Shown here: positions 38,444 to 47,284 of the stretch, one piece after another
How positions within the stretch are numbered: the stretch's first letter is position 1
Layout: each line of letters starts with the position of its first letter
Source: Burkholderia humptydooensis
Lineage (GTDB): Bacteria > Pseudomonadota > Gammaproteobacteria > Burkholderiales > Burkholderiaceae
Length of the DNA stretch: 64,000 bases
Assembly (NCBI RefSeq): GCF_001513745.1
Contig: NZ_CP013380.1
Coordinates: forward strand, 1,178,001-1,242,000
Direction: 5' to 3'
Notes under the pieces: model-generated
The model's database searches: none
The model's input: the letters and a program-made list of their open reading frames with translations, nothing else
What the model was told of the DNA's origin: nothing
Translations under genes and position numbers: made by a program

Positions 38444-39193
38444 ATGAAAATCCTGGTGCCAGTGAAAAGAGTGGTCGATTACAACGTGAAGGTCCGCGTG
38501 AAGTCGGATGGCACGGGCGTCGATATCGCGAACGTGAAGATGTCGATGAACCCGTTCGACGAGATCGCCGTTGAAGAAGCGGTGCGCCTGAAGGAAGCGG
38601 GCGTGGCGACCGAGGTGATCGCGGTGTCGGTGGGCGTCGCGCAGGCTCAGGAAACGCTTCGCACGGCGCTCGCGATCGGCGCGGACCGCGCGATTCTCGT
38701 CGAATCGAACGACGAGGTGCAGCCGCTTTCCGTCGCGAAGATCCTGAAGGCGCTGGTCGACAAGGAGCAGCCGCAGCTCGTGATCCTCGGCAAGCAGGCG
38801 ATCGACGACGATTCGAACCAGACGGGCCAGATGCTCGCCGCGCTCGCGAACCTGCCGCAGGCGACGTTCGCGTCGAAGGTGACGGTAGCCGACGGCAAGG
38901 CTACCGTCGCGCGCGAAGTGGACGGCGGCGCGGAAACGCTGTCGCTGACGCTGCCGGCGGTGGTGACGACGGACTTGCGCCTGAACGAGCCGCGCTACGT
39001 GACGTTGCCGAACATCATGAAGGCGAAGAAGAAGCCGCTGGAGACGGTGAAGCCGGAAGACCTGGGCGTGGACGTCGCGCCGCGTCTGAAGACGCTGAAG
39101 GTGGTGGAGCCGCCGAAGCGCGCGGCGGGCGTGAAGGTCGCGGACGTGAAGACGCTGGTCGAGAAGCTGAAGACCGAAGCCAAGGTGCTGTAA
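38444..39193 (+). CDS. etfB: Electron transfer flavoprotein subunit beta
   Basis: A 249-aa ETF beta subunit ([20 protein letters not shown], then [17 protein letters not shown]), holding the AMP site. With EtfA it carries electrons from acyl-CoA dehydrogenases to ETF-ubiquinone oxidoreductase. TTGGAG precedes ATG 38444; a GTG two codons upstream is an alternative. Confidence 0.94.
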   Translation: MKILVPVKRVVDYNVKVRVKSDGTGVDIANVKMSMNPFDEIAVEEAVRLKEAGVATEVIAVSVGVAQAQETLRTALAIGADRAILVESNDEVQPLSVAKILKALVDKEQPQLVILGKQAIDDDSNQTGQMLAALANLPQATFASKVTVADGKATVAREVDGGAETLSLTLPAVVTTDLRLNEPRYVTLPNIMKAKKKPLETVKPEDLGVDVAPRLKTLKVVEPPKRAAGVKVADVKTLVEKLKTEAKVL

Positions 39194-39208
39194 GGGGAGC
39201 GCAAAGAG

Positions 39209-40144
39209 ATGACGATTCTGGTGATTGCGGAACATGACAACGCGTCGATCAAGGCAGCCACGCTGAACACGGTGGCCGCGGCAACGAAGATCGGCGGCGA
39301 CATTCACGTGCTGGTCGCGGGCCACGACGCGCAGGGCGCGGCGGACGCGGCGGCGAAGATCGCGGGCGTATCGAAGGTGCTGCTGGCCGACGCGCCGCAG
39401 CTCGCGGACGGTCTCGCGGAAAACGTCGAGGCGACCGCGCTGAACGTCGCGAAGGACTACTCGCACATCCTCGCGCCGGCAACGGCCTACGGCAAGAACA
39501 TCGCGCCGCGGATCGCGGCGAAGCTGGACGTCGCGCAGATCTCGGACATCACGGCGGTCGATTCGGCCGACACGTTCGAGCGCCCGATCTACGCGGGCAA
39601 CGCGATCGCGACGGTGCAGTCGGGTGATCCGATCAAGGTGATCACGGTGCGCGCGACGGGCTTCGATCCGGTCGCGGCGGAAGGCGGCAGCGCGTCGGTC
39701 GAGAAGATCGACGCGGCGGCGGACGCGGGCATCTCGCAGTTCGTGAGCCGCGAAGTGACGAAGCTCGATCGTCCGGAGCTGACGAGCGCGAGCATCATCG
39801 TGTCGGGCGGCCGGGGCCTCGGCAGCGGCGAGAACTACACGAAGGTGCTGGAGCCGCTGGCGGACAAGCTGCAGGCGGCGCTGGGCGCGTCGCGCGCGGC
39901 GGTGGACGCGGGCTACGTGCCGAACGACTATCAGGTGGGCCAGACGGGCAAGATCGTCGCGCCGCAGTTGTACATCGCGGTGGGTATCTCGGGCGCGATC
40001 CAGCACCTGGCGGGGATGAAGGATTCGAAGGTGATCGTCGCGATCAACAAGGATCCGGAAGCGCCGATCTTCAGCGTGGCCGATTACGGCCTCGTCGGCG
40101 ATCTGTTCACGCTCGTGCCGGAACTCGTGAACGAGCTCGGCTGA
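39209..40144 (+). CDS. etfA: Electron transfer flavoprotein subunit alpha
   Basis: A 311-aa ETF alpha subunit. The FAD-binding C-terminal domain has [35 protein letters not shown] and [19 protein letters not shown]. It pairs with EtfB 15 bases upstream. Confidence 0.95.
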   Translation: MTILVIAEHDNASIKAATLNTVAAATKIGGDIHVLVAGHDAQGAADAAAKIAGVSKVLLADAPQLADGLAENVEATALNVAKDYSHILAPATAYGKNIAPRIAAKLDVAQISDITAVDSADTFERPIYAGNAIATVQSGDPIKVITVRATGFDPVAAEGGSASVEKIDAAADAGISQFVSREVTKLDRPELTSASIIVSGGRGLGSGENYTKVLEPLADKLQAALGASRAAVDAGYVPNDYQVGQTGKIVAPQLYIAVGISGAIQHLAGMKDSKVIVAINKDPEAPIFSVADYGLVGDLFTLVPELVNELG

Positions 40145-40200
40145 CACGTTCAGCAGCCGGCGCGCGTCGCGTTCAACGCACGAGCCAGTCGAACATGAGC

Positions 40201-40227
40201 AAAGGGGCGCGGCGAGCGCCCCTTTTC
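40201..40227 (+). terminator. Rho-independent terminator after etfA
   Basis: 10-bp perfect stem AAAGGGGCGC/GCGCCCCTTT (40201-40210 with 40216-40225) followed by T. Confidence 0.82.
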
Positions 40228-40257
40228 ACACCATAAGCAGACCAGGAGAGGAGCACC

Positions 40258-42048
40258 ATGAGCTATACCGCACCCGTCAAGGACATGCTGTTCGTGATGA
40301 AGGAACTGGCCGGCATCGACGCGGTCGCGAAGCTGCGCGGCTACGAGGACGCCGGCTTCGACACGGCGCAGGCCGTGCTCGACGAATCGGCGAAGTTCTG
40401 CGGCGAGGTGCTCGCGCCGCTGAACATCGAGGGCGACAAGAACCCGAGTAGCTGGAAGGACGGCGCCGTCACGGCGACGCCCGGCTTCAAGGATGCGTTC
40501 CGCCAGTTCGCCGAAGGCGGCTGGCAGGGGCTCCAGCATCCGACCGAATACGACGGCCAGGGCCTGCCGAAGCTGATCGCGACGCCGTGCATCGAGATGC
40601 TGAACGCATCGAACCTGTCGTTCGCACTGTGTCCGCTCCTGACCGACGGCGCAATCGAAGCGCTCCTCACGGCCGGCACCGACGAACAGAAATCCCGCTA
40701 CGTGCCGAAGCTCATCGCGGGCGTTTGGACGGGCACGATGAACCTCACCGAGCCGCAGGCGGGCTCCGACCTCGCGCTCGTGCGCTCGCGCGCGGAGCCG
40801 CAGCCCGACGGCTCGTACAAGGTGTTCGGCACGAAGATCTTCATCACGTGGGGCGAACACGACATGGCGGACAACATCGTCCACCTCGTGCTCGCGCGCA
40901 CGCCGAACGCGCCCGAAGGCGTGAAGGGCATTTCGCTGTTCATCGTGCCCAAGTTCCTCGTCAACGAAGACGGCAGCCTCGGCGCGCGCAACGACGTGCA
41001 TTGCGTGTCGATCGAGCACAAGCTCGGCATCAAGGCGAGCCCGACTGCGGTGCTGCAGTACGGCGACCACGGCGGCGCGATCGGCTATCTCGTCGGCGAA
41101 GAGAACCGCGGCCTCGAGTACATGTTCATCATGATGAACGCGGCGCGCTTCGGCGTCGGGATGCAGGGGATCGGCGTCGCCGAGTGCGCGTACCAGAAGG
41201 CCGCCGAGTTCGCGAAGGAGCGCGTGCAGAGCCGTCCCGTCGACGGCTCCGCAAAGCAGTCGGTGACGATCATCCATCACCCGGACGTGCGCCGGATGCT
41301 CGCGACGATGCGCGCGCTGACGGAAGGCGCGCGCGCACTGTCCTACGTCGCCGCCGCGCATAGCGATCACGCGCACCGCGCGGCCGACGAAGGCGTGCGT
41401 GCGAAGCATCAGGCGATCTACGAGTATCTGGTGCCGATCGTGAAGGGCTGGAGCACCGAGATGGTCAACGAGGTCGCGAGCCTCGGCATCCAGGTGCACG
41501 GCGGGATGGGCTTCATCGAGGAAACGGGCGCCGCGCAATACTACCGCGACGCGCGCATTCTCGCGATCTACGAAGGCACGACCGCGATCCAGGCGAACGA
41601 CCTCGTCGGCCGGAAGACGGCGCGCGACGGCGGCGCGGTCGCGAAGGCGATCGTCGGCGAGATCCGGCAGACGGTCGAAGCGCTCGGCGCGCACGACGGC
41701 CCGGCGTTCGCCGCGATGAAGGTTCAACTGGAGAACGGCGCGCGCGCGCTGTCGGCCGTCGTCGACTTTGTCGTCGCGAACGTGAAAGGCGATCCGAACG
41801 CGGTGTTCGCCGGCGGCGTGCCGTATCTGAAGCTCGCGGGCATCGTGCTGTGCGGCTGGCAAATGGCGCGCGCGCTGCTCGTCGCGCAGCAAAAGCGCGC
41901 CGATGACCCGAAGTTCTACGACGCGAAGATCGCGATCGCGCAGTTCTATGCGGAGCACATCCTCGCGCAGGCGAGCGGGTTCGAAGCGTCGATCGTCGGC
42001 GCGAAGGGCGGGCAAGGCGTGTTCGCGCTGACGGAAGACCAGTTCTGA
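40258..42048 (+). CDS. Acyl-CoA dehydrogenase, long (DmdC-like) type
   Basis: A 596-aa flavoprotein dehydrogenase. The central domain has [20 protein letters not shown] and [13 protein letters not shown], and the C-terminal domain has the [26 protein letters not shown] segment. It is about 200 residues longer than classic acyl-CoA dehydrogenases, as in the DmdC/phenylacyl group. It probably passes electrons to the EtfAB encoded just upstream. Exact substrate cannot be told. Confidence 0.88.
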   Translation: MSYTAPVKDMLFVMKELAGIDAVAKLRGYEDAGFDTAQAVLDESAKFCGEVLAPLNIEGDKNPSSWKDGAVTATPGFKDAFRQFAEGGWQGLQHPTEYDGQGLPKLIATPCIEMLNASNLSFALCPLLTDGAIEALLTAGTDEQKSRYVPKLIAGVWTGTMNLTEPQAGSDLALVRSRAEPQPDGSYKVFGTKIFITWGEHDMADNIVHLVLARTPNAPEGVKGISLFIVPKFLVNEDGSLGARNDVHCVSIEHKLGIKASPTAVLQYGDHGGAIGYLVGEENRGLEYMFIMMNAARFGVGMQGIGVAECAYQKAAEFAKERVQSRPVDGSAKQSVTIIHHPDVRRMLATMRALTEGARALSYVAAAHSDHAHRAADEGVRAKHQAIYEYLVPIVKGWSTEMVNEVASLGIQVHGGMGFIEETGAAQYYRDARILAIYEGTTAIQANDLVGRKTARDGGAVAKAIVGEIRQTVEALGAHDGPAFAAMKVQLENGARALSAVVDFVVANVKGDPNAVFAGGVPYLKLAGIVLCGWQMARALLVAQQKRADDPKFYDAKIAIAQFYAEHILAQASGFEASIVGAKGGQGVFALTEDQF

Positions 42049-42090
42049 TCGTCGGGCTCGGCCGGTTCGTCCGCTAGACGCTCAAACGCA

Positions 42091-42119
42091 GAACGGCGCC
42101 CTCGGGCGCCGTTCTTTTT
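42091..42119 (+). terminator. Rho-independent terminator, target of the group IIC intron
   Basis: 10-bp stem GAACGGCGCC/GGCGCCGTTC (42091-42100 with 42105-42114), CTCG loop, then TTTTT. The group II intron begins 3 bases later, the usual site for class C introns. Confidence 0.9.
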
Positions 42120-42121
42120 GG

Positions 42122-44031
42122 GTGCGCCCGGCAGGGCGCACTCACTGGGAGGTGAAAGTCCTCTACTCGCCCGGCAAGGGGAAGAGTTAGCCGAAGGCAA
42201 GGGTTTCCCGGGTGACTGGGAGTCTGAAGGAAGCTGGGAGGCAAAGCGCTGGCCTGACGAACAGGAAGCGGATATGAGGCGTAGCGACTGGGTAAGGTGT
42301 CCCAATTCACCGAAGCCCGAAACTTGCACCGACGTTGTTACGTAGATCCGACAGGCATAAGCGTGAAGGTGAGTGCGCAATACCCGGGGAGATCTGTTTC
42401 TGTGCTGGCGCGGTAAGGCCAGCTACCGAGGTCGAGAGGCGGCGGGACGCGGAAGCAGAAGTCAGCAGAAGGCATAGTAGGTCAAGGCGAAGGCGGAGAG
42501 CCGAAGAGGACCGGGACCGAAGGCCGGAACAGTGAATGCCGAGAGTAGGACGGATGATCTCGAAGCCTGTTATGGATGCAGAAGCGCTGGAGACAGTGGC
42601 CGAGCACGCGAGGGGTGGCCGGAAGCCACCGGGCTGCGTGCGGGGTGCGGAGACGGGCACGGCGACATCTGGGCAAACGAAATCGGAGGGCGACGCGCTG
42701 ATGGAGCGCGTCGTGGAACGCGGCAACATGAGGCGAGCATACCGCCGGGTGCTGAGGAACCAGGGTTCAGCCGGGGTAGATGGGCTGAGCGTGGAAGGCC
42801 TTGGTGACTGGCTCAAGATGCACTGGCCGAGTGTGAAGCAGGCGCTGCTGGAAGGGCGGTACGTACCGCAGGCGGTACGCCGGGCGGACATACCGAAGCC
42901 GCAAGGCGGGGTGAGGACGCTGGGCGTGCCAAGCGTGGTGGACCGACTGATCCAGCAAGCGCTGCACCAAGTATTGCAACCGATCTTGGAGCCGACGTTC
43001 TCGGCGAGTAGTTACGGATTCCGACCGGGCAAGAGTGCGTTGGACGCGGTGCGTCAGGCGCAAGCCTATGTTCAGGGTGGTCGGCATTGGGTGGTCGATA
43101 TCGATTTGGAGAAGTTCTTCGATCGAGTCAACCATGATGTGCTGATGGGCCGGGTTGCGAGGCATGTAAAAGACAAAGTGACGCTGAAGCTGATTCGCCG
43201 CTTCCTCGAAGCGGGGATGATGGCGCACGGCGTGACGCGTGCGAGGACGGAGGGCACGCCGCAAGGCGGCCCGCTGTCCCCGCTACTGTCGAATATATTG
43301 CTGAGTGATCTGGATCGGAGGCTGGAGAGCCGAGGGCTGGCGTTCTGCCGGTACGCTGACGACTGCAACATTTACGTTGGCAGCCAACAAGCAGGACAGC
43401 GCGTCATGGCGAGAATCAGGGCCTATCTCGAGAAGGTCTTGAAGCTGCGCGTGAACGAGGCCAAGAGTGCGGTGGCGCGGCCGAGCACGCGGAAGTTCCT
43501 GGGATACCGGGTGGCGGTGAGGTTGGGTCAAGCACAGATCCGGATTGCACCGGAAAGCATCAAGCGATTGATGACGCGGGTGCGGGATCTGACGTTGAAG
43601 GGAAGAAGCGGGTCCCTTGAGCAGACGATCCGGAAGCTCAACCCGGTCCTACGGGGGTGGGCAAATTACTTCCGGCTCAGCCAGCAGCACAAGCGGCTGG
43701 AGGGGCTGGACGGATGGTTGCGAAGGCGTTTGCGCTGCCTGATCTGGCGGCAGTGGAAGCGCCCCCGAACCCGAGAGCGCAACATGATCGCACTGGGCCT
43801 ACGCCCGGAGCGGGCATGGAAATCGAGCGTGAACGGGCGAGGACCTTGGTGGAACGCCGGTTCTCACCATTTGAAGCAGGCGTTACCCAATGCCTACTTC
43901 GATGCACGGGGACTGGTCTCGATCCGTCGGACGGTGGATCGCCTCCAGAGCATTAACTGAACCGCCGTATGCGGAACCGCACGTACGGTGGTGTGAGAGG
44001 GCTGAGGGGGTAACCCCTCACCCTACTCGAT
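42122..44031 (+). mobile_element. Group IIC intron with encoded maturase
   Basis: The element opens with GTGCG (42122), the bacterial group II 5' consensus, and has about 410 bases of structured RNA before its ORF. Domain V is visible right after the ORF stop at about 43961-43992: an 8-pair lower stem (ACCGCCGT/ACGGTGGT, one G-U) and an upper TGCG/CGCA arm. Domain VI and the 3' end ...CTACTCGAT follow. Insertion right after a terminator T-run and an ORF without an endonuclease domain both point to class C. The 3' end is placed by pattern to within a few bases. Confidence 0.88.
42536..43960 (+). CDS. ltrA: Group II intron reverse transcriptase/maturase
   Basis: A 474-aa protein with RT motifs in order: LGVPSVVDRLIQQAL, SYGFRPGKSALDAV, DIDLEKFFDRVNHD, GTPQGGPLSPLLSNILL, and the catalytic YADD near residue 273. 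The maturase domain X (LNPVLRGWANYF and onward) follows. There is no HNH endonuclease at the C-terminus, typical of class C. It aids splicing and primes reverse transcription into DNA hairpins or replication forks. The frame is intact, so the intron may be active. The initiation codon (ATG 42536 or internal) is unsure. Confidence 0.93.
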   Translation: MPRVGRMISKPVMDAEALETVAEHARGGRKPPGCVRGAETGTATSGQTKSEGDALMERVVERGNMRRAYRRVLRNQGSAGVDGLSVEGLGDWLKMHWPSVKQALLEGRYVPQAVRRADIPKPQGGVRTLGVPSVVDRLIQQALHQVLQPILEPTFSASSYGFRPGKSALDAVRQAQAYVQGGRHWVVDIDLEKFFDRVNHDVLMGRVARHVKDKVTLKLIRRFLEAGMMAHGVTRARTEGTPQGGPLSPLLSNILLSDLDRRLESRGLAFCRYADDCNIYVGSQQAGQRVMARIRAYLEKVLKLRVNEAKSAVARPSTRKFLGYRVAVRLGQAQIRIAPESIKRLMTRVRDLTLKGRSGSLEQTIRKLNPVLRGWANYFRLSQQHKRLEGLDGWLRRRLRCLIWRQWKRPRTRERNMIALGLRPERAWKSSVNGRGPWWNAGSHHLKQALPNAYFDARGLVSIRRTVDRLQSIN

Positions 44032-44077
44032 CGGAGGCGGCCTTGCATGCGGGCCGCCCCGATCGCGCGTCAGCGCG

Positions 44078-45364
44078 TCATGCGTATGCGGGGCGATGCT
44101 CGCCGTCCGTCTCGCTCAGATAGCGATGCACCGACAGGTCGTCCGCGCGGATCGCGGGCTTCTTGCCGGACATCAGATCGGCGAGCAACTGGCCGGAGCC
44201 GCACGACATCGTCCAGCCGAGCGTGCCGTGGCCCGTGTTGAGGAACAGGTTCGGCACGGGCGTGCGGCCGACGATCGGCGTGCCGTCCGGCGTCATCGGC
44301 CGCAGGCCGGTCCAGAACGTCGCGTTCGCCGTGTCGCCGCCACCCGGGAACAGGTCGTTCACGCACATGTCGAGCGTTTCGCGGCGCGCCTGCCGCAGCC
44401 GCTTGTCGAAGCCGACGATCTCCGCCATCCCGCCAACGCGGATCCGATCGTCGAAACGCGTGATCGCGATCTTGTAGGTTTCGTCGAGCACGGTCGACAC
44501 GGGCGCCTTCGCCGCGTCGACGATCGGCGCGGTGATCGAATAGCCCTTCAGCGGATATACCGGGATCTTCACGAGATTCGCGACGAGGTTCGTCGAGTAC
44601 GAGCCGAGCGCGACCACGTAGGCATCGGCGCGCACCATCTCGCCGCCGCACTGGACGCCCGCAATCTTGCCGCCCGCGACGGCGAGCGCGTCGATGCTGG
44701 TGTTGAATCGGAACGTCACGCCGAGCTGCTCGGCGAGCGCGGCGAGGCGCGTCGTGAAGAGCTGGCAGTCGCCCGTCTCGTCGCCCGGCAGCCGCAGGCC
44801 GCCCGTCAGCTTGTGCGACACCGCGGCGAGCGCCGGCTCGGCCTTCTTCAGCGCGTCGCTCGACAGCAGTTCGAACGCCACGTTCGCCTCGCGCAGCACC
44901 GCGATGTCCTTCGCGGCGCCGTCGAGCTGCTGCTGCGTGCGGAAGACCTGCAGCGTGCCGCCCGTGCGGCCTTCGTACTGGATGCCCATCTCGGCGCGCA
45001 GCGCCTGCAGGCAATCGCGGCTGTATTCGGCGAGGCGCACCATCCGGCCCTTGTTCAGCGCATAACGCTCGGTCGTGCAGTTGCGCAGCATCTGCCACAT
45101 CCATTGCAACTGGAAGCGCGTGCCGTCGAGGCGGACCGCGAGCGGCGCGTGCTTTTCGAACATCCACTTGACCGCCTTCAGCGGCACGCCGGGCGCGGCC
45201 CACGGCGCCGCGTAGCCGGGCGAGATCTGGCCCGCGTTCGCAAAGCTCGTGTCGAGGGCGGGGCCGGCCTCGCGGTCGATCACCGTGACTTCGTGGCCCG
45301 CGCGCGCCAGATAATAGGCGCTCGCCACGCCGACCACGCCACTGCCCAAAATAACCACACGCAT
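44078..45364 (-). CDS. dadA: D-amino acid dehydrogenase small subunit
   Basis: A 428-aa FAD-dependent oxidoreductase (DAO family): N-terminal [20 protein letters not shown] dinucleotide site and the DadA C-terminal signature [36 protein letters not shown]. It oxidises D-alanine and other D-amino acids to keto acids, feeding electrons to quinone. The next gene, divergent across 145 bases, is an Lrp regulator. Confidence 0.94.
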   Translation of the reverse strand: MRVVILGSGVVGVASAYYLARAGHEVTVIDREAGPALDTSFANAGQISPGYAAPWAAPGVPLKAVKWMFEKHAPLAVRLDGTRFQLQWMWQMLRNCTTERYALNKGRMVRLAEYSRDCLQALRAEMGIQYEGRTGGTLQVFRTQQQLDGAAKDIAVLREANVAFELLSSDALKKAEPALAAVSHKLTGGLRLPGDETGDCQLFTTRLAALAEQLGVTFRFNTSIDALAVAGGKIAGVQCGGEMVRADAYVVALGSYSTNLVANLVKIPVYPLKGYSITAPIVDAAKAPVSTVLDETYKIAITRFDDRIRVGGMAEIVGFDKRLRQARRETLDMCVNDLFPGGGDTANATFWTGLRPMTPDGTPIVGRTPVPNLFLNTGHGTLGWTMSCGSGQLLADLMSGKKPAIRADDLSVHRYLSETDGEHRPAYA

Positions 45365-45509
45365 AGCTGCTCCGGATAGAGAAAACGCCGGATGGCGCGG
45401 CGCACCCGATGCGCTCTGCGATCTCCATACGGCCTAGTTTTTTGCGCTATGGTATGGTTGAGTCACTAGGTTTTGTTATTGTATTTTTCCAATTTTCAGT
45501 AAAAAAGAG

Positions 45510-45998
45510 ATGAGAACTCAACGTCAGCCGGTACGCGCGCTCGACAAGCTCGACCGGCGCATTCTGAAGCTGCTGCAAGAGGACGGCCGCATGGCGATGA
45601 AGGACCTCGCCGAGCGCGTCGGCCTGACGGTCACGCCGTGCATCGAGCGGGTGCGGCGGATGGAGCGCGACGGCGTGATCACCGGCTACCACGCGCACGT
45701 CGATCCCGCGCAGCTCGGCGCCGCGCTGCTCGTGTTCGTCGAGATCACGCTCGATCACAAGAGCGGCAACATGTTCGAGCAGTTTCGCCGCGAAGTGATG
45801 AAGATCGACGAGGTGCTCGAATGCCATCTGGTGTCGGGCGACTTCGATTATCTGATCAAGGCGCGGATCGGCGAGATGGCCGACTACCGGAAGCTGCTCG
45901 GCGACATCCTGCTGCAGCTCCCGGGCGCCGTGCAATCGAAGAGCTATGTCGTGATGGAGGAAATCAAGGAGACGCTGATGATCGCGGTCAACGAGTGA
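45510..45998 (+). CDS. lrp: Lrp/AsnC family transcriptional regulator
   Basis: A 162-aa Lrp-type regulator: N-terminal HTH (LDKLDRRILKLLQEDGRMAM, then LAERVGLTVTPCIERVRRME) and a C-terminal RAM ligand domain. It is divergent from dadA, so it is the probable DadR-like activator of D-amino acid catabolism, and may also act globally. The shared intergenic region is AT-rich near the start. Confidence 0.9.
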   Translation: MRTQRQPVRALDKLDRRILKLLQEDGRMAMKDLAERVGLTVTPCIERVRRMERDGVITGYHAHVDPAQLGAALLVFVEITLDHKSGNMFEQFRREVMKIDEVLECHLVSGDFDYLIKARIGEMADYRKLLGDILLQLPGAVQSKSYVVMEEIKETLMIAVNE

Positions 45999-46023
45999 GC
46001 GCGCGTCCGAGGCGCTTGGCATG

Positions 46024-46067
46024 AACCGCCAATTACTGTATGTTTGTACAGTGATTGGCGGTTTTGT
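46024..46067 (+). terminator. 17-bp hairpin terminator after lrp, nested with an SOS box
   Basis: The outer stem AACCGCCAAT/ATTGGCGGTT (46024-46033 with 46054-46063) continues inward through TACTGTA/TACAGTG and is followed by TTGT. It would terminate lrp. The inner part is a LexA box, so terminator and operator share the same bases. Confidence 0.75.
46036..46051 (+). promoter_or_regulatory. LexA (SOS) box upstream of the radical SAM gene
   Basis: CTGT-N8-ACAG (CTGTATGTTTGTACAG) matches the LexA operator of gamma- and betaproteobacteria exactly. It lies 50 bases before the start of the interrupted radical SAM gene. As I recall, the Pseudomonas homologue PA0069 is in the LexA regulon, which supports the call. 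Confidence 0.75.
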
Positions 46068-46100
46068 CATTGGCGGCCCGGGCCGCTTACCAGAGGCACG

Positions 46101-46481
46101 ATGAGCGAACGATCCGACGTCGAATATCCAGTGGCGCCGCCCGCGCCCCGCAAGGGGCGCGGCGCGGTGGGCAACCTGCAGGGGCGTTACGAGACCGTCG
46201 AGCGCGAGACGGTCGACGACGGCTGGACGCGCGACAACGATGGCGAGCCGCCCGCGCCGTTGCGCACGCAGGTGTTCGAGGAGCGCGCGAGGACGATCCT
46301 CACGCGCAATGCGTCGCCGGACATTCCGTTCAACGTGTCGCTGAACCCGTATCGCGGGTGCGAGCACGTTATGCGACATTCCTTTTTGTTCACGCTCGTG
46401 GTACCCCTTGGTTTTGACCTTTGGATATCTCTTGATAGGCGCCCGCTCGCGGGCGCAACCTCAAGTGTGGTCAACTTGTGA
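46101..46481 (+). pseudogene. PA0069-family radical SAM protein, truncated by island insertion
   Basis: The first 89 residues (MSERSDVEYPVAPPAPRKGR, then GNLQGRYETVERE and NVSLNPYRGCEH) match the N-terminus of the SPL/PA0069-type radical SAM family. In intact members GCEHGCIYC follows, starting the iron-sulfur CxxxCxxC. Here the sequence departs right after GCEH at 46368 and runs on into island DNA to a stop at 46481. The cluster-binding and catalytic parts are missing, so the gene is dead. The other half is not in the window. Confidence 0.82.
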
Positions 46482-46495
46482 ACCCCGAAGGGGCC

Positions 46496-46546
46496 GTGCA
46501 CAGCCTTGTGCTGTGTACGGACAAGTTGTCCACACGGGGTTTACCG
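46496..46546 (+). repeat. Left copy of the 51-bp inverted repeat
   Basis: This differs at one base from the complement of 52775-52825. It contains internal palindromes (GGACAA-G-TTGTCC and CACAGC..GCTGTG), likely recombinase binding sites. Looser similarity continues inward to about 46607. Confidence 0.9.
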
Positions 46547-46741
46547 GAAGCTTTCAATTTGGCGTGCGAAATGATGTGATGAATTATCCAAATGTCAGAC
46601 GTAAGCGCCGAAAGCGCAAATATACTTTAGAATCCCGCATGCGACGGCTGCCTCGGGGCAGCCGTTGGTCTTTCGAGCCCGAACCCGAGCTGTTTAATTC
46701 GAGCTCCTCAGGGCTGACAAATCCAGACCTGACTCGTGTTC

Positions 46742-46774
46742 GAGCAAAACGCAAAAGACCCACAGCGGGTGTTC
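46742..46774 (-). terminator. Weak terminator of the recombinase operon
   Basis: A short stem (ACCC/GGGT, 46758-46770) is followed on the minus strand by CTTTTGCGTTTT, right after the last gene. A second hairpin at 46645-46664 (CGGCTGCC/GGCAGCCG) lies outside it. Confidence 0.45.
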
Positions 46775-47274
46775 TAAGTCTCACCAGCTGTTTGATTTGG
46801 GCTCGGCTTCTTCTTTTCGGTTCTTTGCTCTGAGCCGCCAACAATAGACATAGCTGCCTGACGTTCACTTTTTGAGGCTGGCTTCATTCGCTTACCGGAG
46901 GCGTCATTTCCCTGTTCGTAAGCTCGCAATCGCAGAAGCAACCTAACGTTATAACTGTCCCTTTCTTCTAGCTTGTCTTGGAGCTCAGAAACTTGGTTGC
47001 GCAACCTCAATATCTCGGCCTTGAGTGTTTCCTTGGGGCCGAAGTTCTCAAGGGTCCGGAGAATTGCATTGCGCACGTCCGGATAGGCGCAATCTTTGTG
47101 GCCGATAAGGGTACGGGAATGCCCCGCTTCAATGGAAACGCTTAGAAGATTCACGCGAAGCTTTCCGTCCGCAGCTTTCGCGATGAGCTTTGGATGTGTC
47201 GGCGTTCCATCAATGAGGCGCTGGAGCGCAGAGATGAAATCAGCAGCGACCGGGTCTTCATTCAACGTTTCCAT
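46774..47274 (-). CDS. Coiled-coil accessory protein of the recombinase unit
   Basis: A 166-aa protein (175 if ATG 47301 is used). An N-terminal domain has AGHSRTLIGHKDCAYPDVRN, then a clear heptad coiled coil at about 90-125 (LKAEILRLRNQVSELQDKLE), and a basic low-complexity tail. This order recalls TnpC of Tn554 and similar third genes next to tyrosine recombinases. GAGGG sits 7 bases before ATG 47274, which I prefer. It probably helps site choice or synapsis; that is inferred. Confidence 0.7.
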   Translation of the reverse strand: METLNEDPVAADFISALQRLIDGTPTHPKLIAKAADGKLRVNLLSVSIEAGHSRTLIGHKDCAYPDVRNAILRTLENFGPKETLKAEILRLRNQVSELQDKLEERDSYNVRLLLRLRAYEQGNDASGKRMKPASKSERQAAMSIVGGSEQRTEKKKPSPNQTAGET

Positions 47275-47284
47275 TATCATGCCC

